From: Echinostoma caproni | Taxonomy: Eukaryota > Platyhelminthes > Trematoda > Plagiorchiida > Echinostomatidae | DNA length: 20,823 nucleotides | Assembly (NCBI GenBank): GCA_900618425.1 | Contig: UZAN01044753.1 | Span: 1 to 20,823 of the forward strand | Reading direction: 5' to 3' | Part shown: positions 1 through 20,823 of the stretch, piece by piece | Layout of the letters: each line of letters opens with the position of its first letter | Position numbering within the stretch: the stretch's first letter is position 1 | Made by a program: the position numbers and the translations under genes | Notes under the pieces: model-generated | The model's input: the letters and a program-made list of their open reading frames with translations, nothing else | Told to the model about the DNA's origin: nothing | The model's database searches: none

Positions 1-73
1 ATGAACTTCAAGGTCAAACAAGGAGGAAATTCGACGTTGTCAAATTTGCCGTTATCGAATAGGAAATATACTG

Positions 74-90
<17 letters not shown>
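1..90 (+). promoter_or_regulatory. possible overlapping upstream ORF in the 5' leader
   Basis: An ATG at position 1 opens a 29-codon frame that ends at TAA 88-90, overlapping the LITAF start (74) out of frame. If the transcript includes position 1, ribosomes starting there would bypass the main start. The peptide resembles nothing I know. An AG at 61-62 (TCGAATAG before GAAATA) could be a cis- or spliced-leader acceptor, which would remove this uORF and leave an 11-nt leader. Nothing in the window decides between these options, and the ATG may be there by chance. Confidence 0.25.
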
Positions 91-17641
<17,551 letters not shown>

Positions 17642-17682
17642 TTTGCAGGCAATCGTCATGGCCCCAAATTGGACACGGTGAA

Positions 17683-17688
17683 AATAAA
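17683..17688 (+). terminator. polyadenylation signal AATAAA of the LITAF-like gene
   Basis: A canonical AATAAA lies 42 nt after the stop codon, followed by the T/G-rich stretch TGCTATTTGTTTGCC that could act as the downstream element. This predicts a very short 3' UTR. Further AATAAA hexamers at 18025-18030 and near 18145 could serve as distal sites. Confidence 0.6.
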
Positions 17689-17790
17689 CTAGTGCTATTT
17701 GTTTGCCGGACTGCTACTATAACAACCAGAACCACTCGACTCGAAATCCTTCGTATAAAAAGCTCCCAAATCGAGTGGGTTTCAGCCTTA

Positions 17791-17813
17791 ACACACACAC
17801 ACACACACACACA
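17791..17813. repeat. (AC)n microsatellite
   Basis: An uninterrupted run of about eleven AC dinucleotides lies about 150 nt after the stop codon. It would be in the 3' UTR only if a distal polyadenylation site is used. It is likely length-polymorphic. Confidence 0.9.
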
Positions 17814-20484
17814 AATGCTTTCGGTGTATCATGTCCGTCCGTGATTTATATGTGAAAAATGCTTTCTTCATCATCCAAATCTGTTATTTATTAAATTCGC
17901 ACCAATCCTTTTGCGGTGAATGGAAGAGTTTATGTGAATGGATGTTTTGAAGAGAAAAGACGGCAAATCACTTGCCACACAAAGTGCGGTTTAAGAAGCT
18001 CTCTGGGAAAAACGCCCCACTACCAATAAAATCACATATGTTCTAGTTAATTGCTTCAAAAGAATACAATATCTATCGGGTTTGGAAATTGCCGCATTTA
18101 TTGAGAAAAAGCGGTGCGTAAGTTAATAATTTAGCTTTAGATAGCAAATAAATTATTCACTAGGCGATTTGTATTTGATCGAAGAAAATTCGACAATTGT
18201 GGCAATTTTTAGTCACGTTTACTTTATAATTTTCTCCTAACGATTTTATCTAAGACGGAAGCAGAAACACGAATAATTTGACTATACGTTAGACCAGTTT
18301 AATGTCTCAATCTCGACTGCCTGATCACAAAGTGAGGACAATCAGAGAGACGGTTACTTTACGAAAGGGAGATTCGTCATCAGTCAGTCAATGAGTCACC
18401 TAATCAAAGTCAAATGGAATGCAACTTCCATTTTCAAACAGACACGAGGAGTTTACCAAGGTATCGCTCACCAATAAAACATCTTGAAAAGGATGCGGAA
18501 GAAATCACCAAATTCTGTATTTCAAATCTAGGAACGATAATTTGACGGTTCGAGATGTAAAGAACTTGTACCATACTAAGTGGATTAATCCACAACAATC
18601 TATGGTAAATGTAGATGTACTTGGTCTCATCGAGCAGTGATCAGTTTGATGGTTATTTCGACAATGCATTCTGAGCGTCTGCTGTCACTTATGAACTACG
18701 AGAGGTAGATACTGGGTATATGAATACCGGTGATAAACGCCCAAATCCCAGCATTCAAAATGTGAGAGTTGACAAAAACTATTGTACATAACGTAGCGTT
18801 TGTCCTAGGGATCACCACAGGAAGGTGTGCTCCGGAACGGGAGAATGGCTTTAAGTTCAACCTAAAAATCACAGTAAACTGACGAAACAGGAATCTGAAG
18901 GCCCATTGAGGCATGCATACAACTCATAGTGAATTCCAGATAACCGCCTAACGGTCGCACAATACATCCACATCGCAAGACTGATCTGTAAGGATCCATT
19001 AGGGTAGCAGAGAATCTACACCAGACAAATTGTTTGCGACATGCTTCGAAATTCTTTCGTTAAAACGCGTAACACGTTGACTTCATGAACGCAAATTTGT
19101 CAACGTTCAGTATCGAAAACGACTCAAAGCATCTGCTGTGTAACATAGTTGCTCACACTTACATTTGATGGAAACTGAGCGTTTTAAGTAGACTGAAAAT
19201 TATCGGATATCCTCCAGCTTTAGTCTAAGATGTACAGTGGTTTTGGTTTGTATTACAAACTTGTTAACGGTCCATGAATATCAGGAATTGAGATATCAGT
19301 TGAACTCGAGTTCAAGACTGCTGGTTGTTGGTGTATAGAACAGCTACACTGTACGGCAATGAGTCATGAATATTCCTACCGAAAGCTGCCATGGGTAGAC
19401 AGGGCCCAAGAGATAGAGTTTTATAAAGATTTCTAGTACAAACGTACAATTCCGTTTACTGAAAGACAATTGTTTCGGTTTTATTGCGATCAATACTGGT
19501 GGGTGGATCAATTTCGTCCTGCCAAATGAAAAGCCTAAAAAACACCCTTTCGTAAACTGAAGTAGTTATTTGGGTGTATTTTTATCCAATAGCGCATTTT
19601 CTCGCATTGGTTTGAGATAGCGTAATTTCTATGATTCAATCACGATCAATACTCACTTAATCACGCAACTTATCTATTGGATAATACTGTCATTCTTGAG
19701 TCTAGCCTGGCAAAAAGAATACGTTGTCTCTTGAAAAGCAGTTCCTGGTAGGTTTGTATCAAGTAACTACTGGGATGCACATATAACTGCACCGACAGAG
19801 ACCAAAGAATATGGCCAATAATCAATTTTATGCCGAAACATACACTCGTCGTCGCTCTTGGTCGCACAGTCTTGCAGGTGTCCATGAGATCAAAGAGTAC
19901 TGCGGAAAGGTAGACAGAATGACTGGTCTAGAATGAGAAGCAATAAACCCACCTGAGTAACGTAAATACGTTTAAAAATTTCAAAAAATCGGATTAGTAT
20001 TAGGTATTTAGTTTTGATTGTTAGTCTAATAACGAAATATGCCTCGGGACGAAGGGATAAAAGAATACGAGTAACAAATGAGGAACAGACTAGAACTAAA
20101 AGGGAAAATGAAACAGATACTTGTGCTTTCTCTTGTGCACTGGAAAGATAGATGAATGCTATGCTAAACTGAAGAAAAGAAGAAAAAAGAGATACTGCTT
20201 TCAAAACGAGTCGAATCAAACGGTTAAGCCAGAAAGAAGATATCTATACTTAGTGGCTTTGACCATCAATTATTTTGCCGTTTGGGAAGTTTAGGAAACA
20301 CTGATTGTAGACCCGTGAATTTCTGTCGTTACACGGTCTGGTTTCCGAGTAATTTTAACTGATAAAGGCAGACTTCTTCTATTTGACGGCATACATATAA
20401 GCCATTCAGGGTACTCCCAATGATGGCGTTTTGAGACATGCTAAACTAGTGTGTGCATTCGTTGCAGCGGGCAATAGATAGTCG
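17814..20484. other. 3' flanking DNA with no recognised gene
   Basis: The region is AT-rich with scattered stops in all frames. No exon-like similarity, tRNA, rRNA or repeat family was recognised. The longest open frame (19890-20219 on the - strand, 109 codons) is hydrophobic and Ser-rich but matches no family I know. It is treated as intergenic. Confidence 0.6.
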
Positions 20485-20823
20485 AGTTTTCAGTCAGTTT
20501 TTACAACTTTCGTGCGCCGCTTTTGGTTGCTGTCTTTTGGCTGCCCATTTGGATAAAAGAGCAAAATGTAGATTAAAATGTCGAAGCAAATTCAAGCGGA
20601 GGGTGGAGAAATCATATAGAGTGGTGTTAGGAGAATAACGAAGGAATGCACGAGCGCCACTGTTTGCGACACCCAGCCATATCACTCAGTGTAGCTAACC
20701 ATCAGTCGACCATCATCTCGGGGTTAAGAATACCCCATCACAGTGATTTCACACGTTGCTGAAACAAGCGAGATCCCCATCCAGGAAGCCCAACGGGGCC
20801 TATGTGACCTAGTCTCCTGGTTA
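20485..20823 (-). mobile_element. LINE copy 2, 3' fragment, cut by the window end
   Basis: This is the same family and orientation as copy 1. The - strand peptide reads TRRLGHIGPVGLPGWG and then, after an interruption, ATLSDMAGCRKQWRSC, with a stop at 20627-20629, followed by a 3' UTR ending GTTGTAAAAACTGACTGAAA. A 50-nt block (20774-20823) is identical to copy 1 at 15856-15905. A 50-nt insertion relative to copy 1 lies at 20724-20773 and brings in-frame stops. The rest of the element continues beyond the window. Confidence 0.88.

Noticed and set aside
19507..19530. GGACGAAA on the - strand, as in the 3' half of a hammerhead core.
   Set aside because: No GTCC partner and no CUGANGA upstream, so no stem II can form.

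Overview
The window looks like flatworm (trematode) nuclear DNA, most likely schistosome-like, though the species cannot be fixed from the sequence. The reasons are an AT-rich base composition, multi-kilobase introns with GT-AG borders, two isolated ambiguous bases typical of a draft assembly (10405 and 12784), and decayed non-LTR retrotransposons whose reverse transcriptase tail resembles those I know from trematodes. There is no bacterial gene organisation: no dense ORFs, no ribosome binding sites and no operons.

I can support one protein-coding gene. It is on the + strand and has three short coding exons spread over 17.6 kb: 74-197, 6417-6585 and 17533-17641. Joined, they give 402 nt, i.e. 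133 codons plus a stop. The reading frame holds across a phase 1 and a phase 2 intron. The product is a LITAF-domain (LPS-induced TNF factor / CDIP1 family) protein: a Pro/Tyr-rich N-terminus with a PPPY motif, a CNIC zinc half-site, a Cys-rich hydrophobic segment, an HKCPQC zinc half-site and the family's LGTYKRL C-terminus. A polyadenylation signal lies 42 nt after the stop codon.

The rest is intron and 3' flank carrying repeats. Intron 1 (198-6416) holds a GC-richer block (about 640-1020) that may be an old LTR, an 11-bp minisatellite (1427-1493), a tRNA-derived SINE-like unit (1591-1745), a strong hairpin followed by GAAA (1948-1968), and an interrupted inverted repeat (5221-5275). Intron 2 (6586-17532) holds a degenerate hammerhead-ribozyme-like fold on the - strand (10128-10188), a 5'-truncated and inactivated LINE on the - strand (about 15634-16900), and a second tRNA-like SINE fragment (about 17023-17100, - strand). 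The 3' flank (17642-20484) is featureless apart from an (AC)n tract. A second 3' fragment of the same LINE family, again on the - strand, begins at about 20485 and runs off the window end.

The most unusual item is the hammerhead-like fold in intron 2. It retains stem I with its internal bulge, stem II and most of the core, but two key core bases are altered, so it is read here as a decayed ribozyme. The two same-orientation LINE fragments on either side of the last coding exon are the main structural point of interest.
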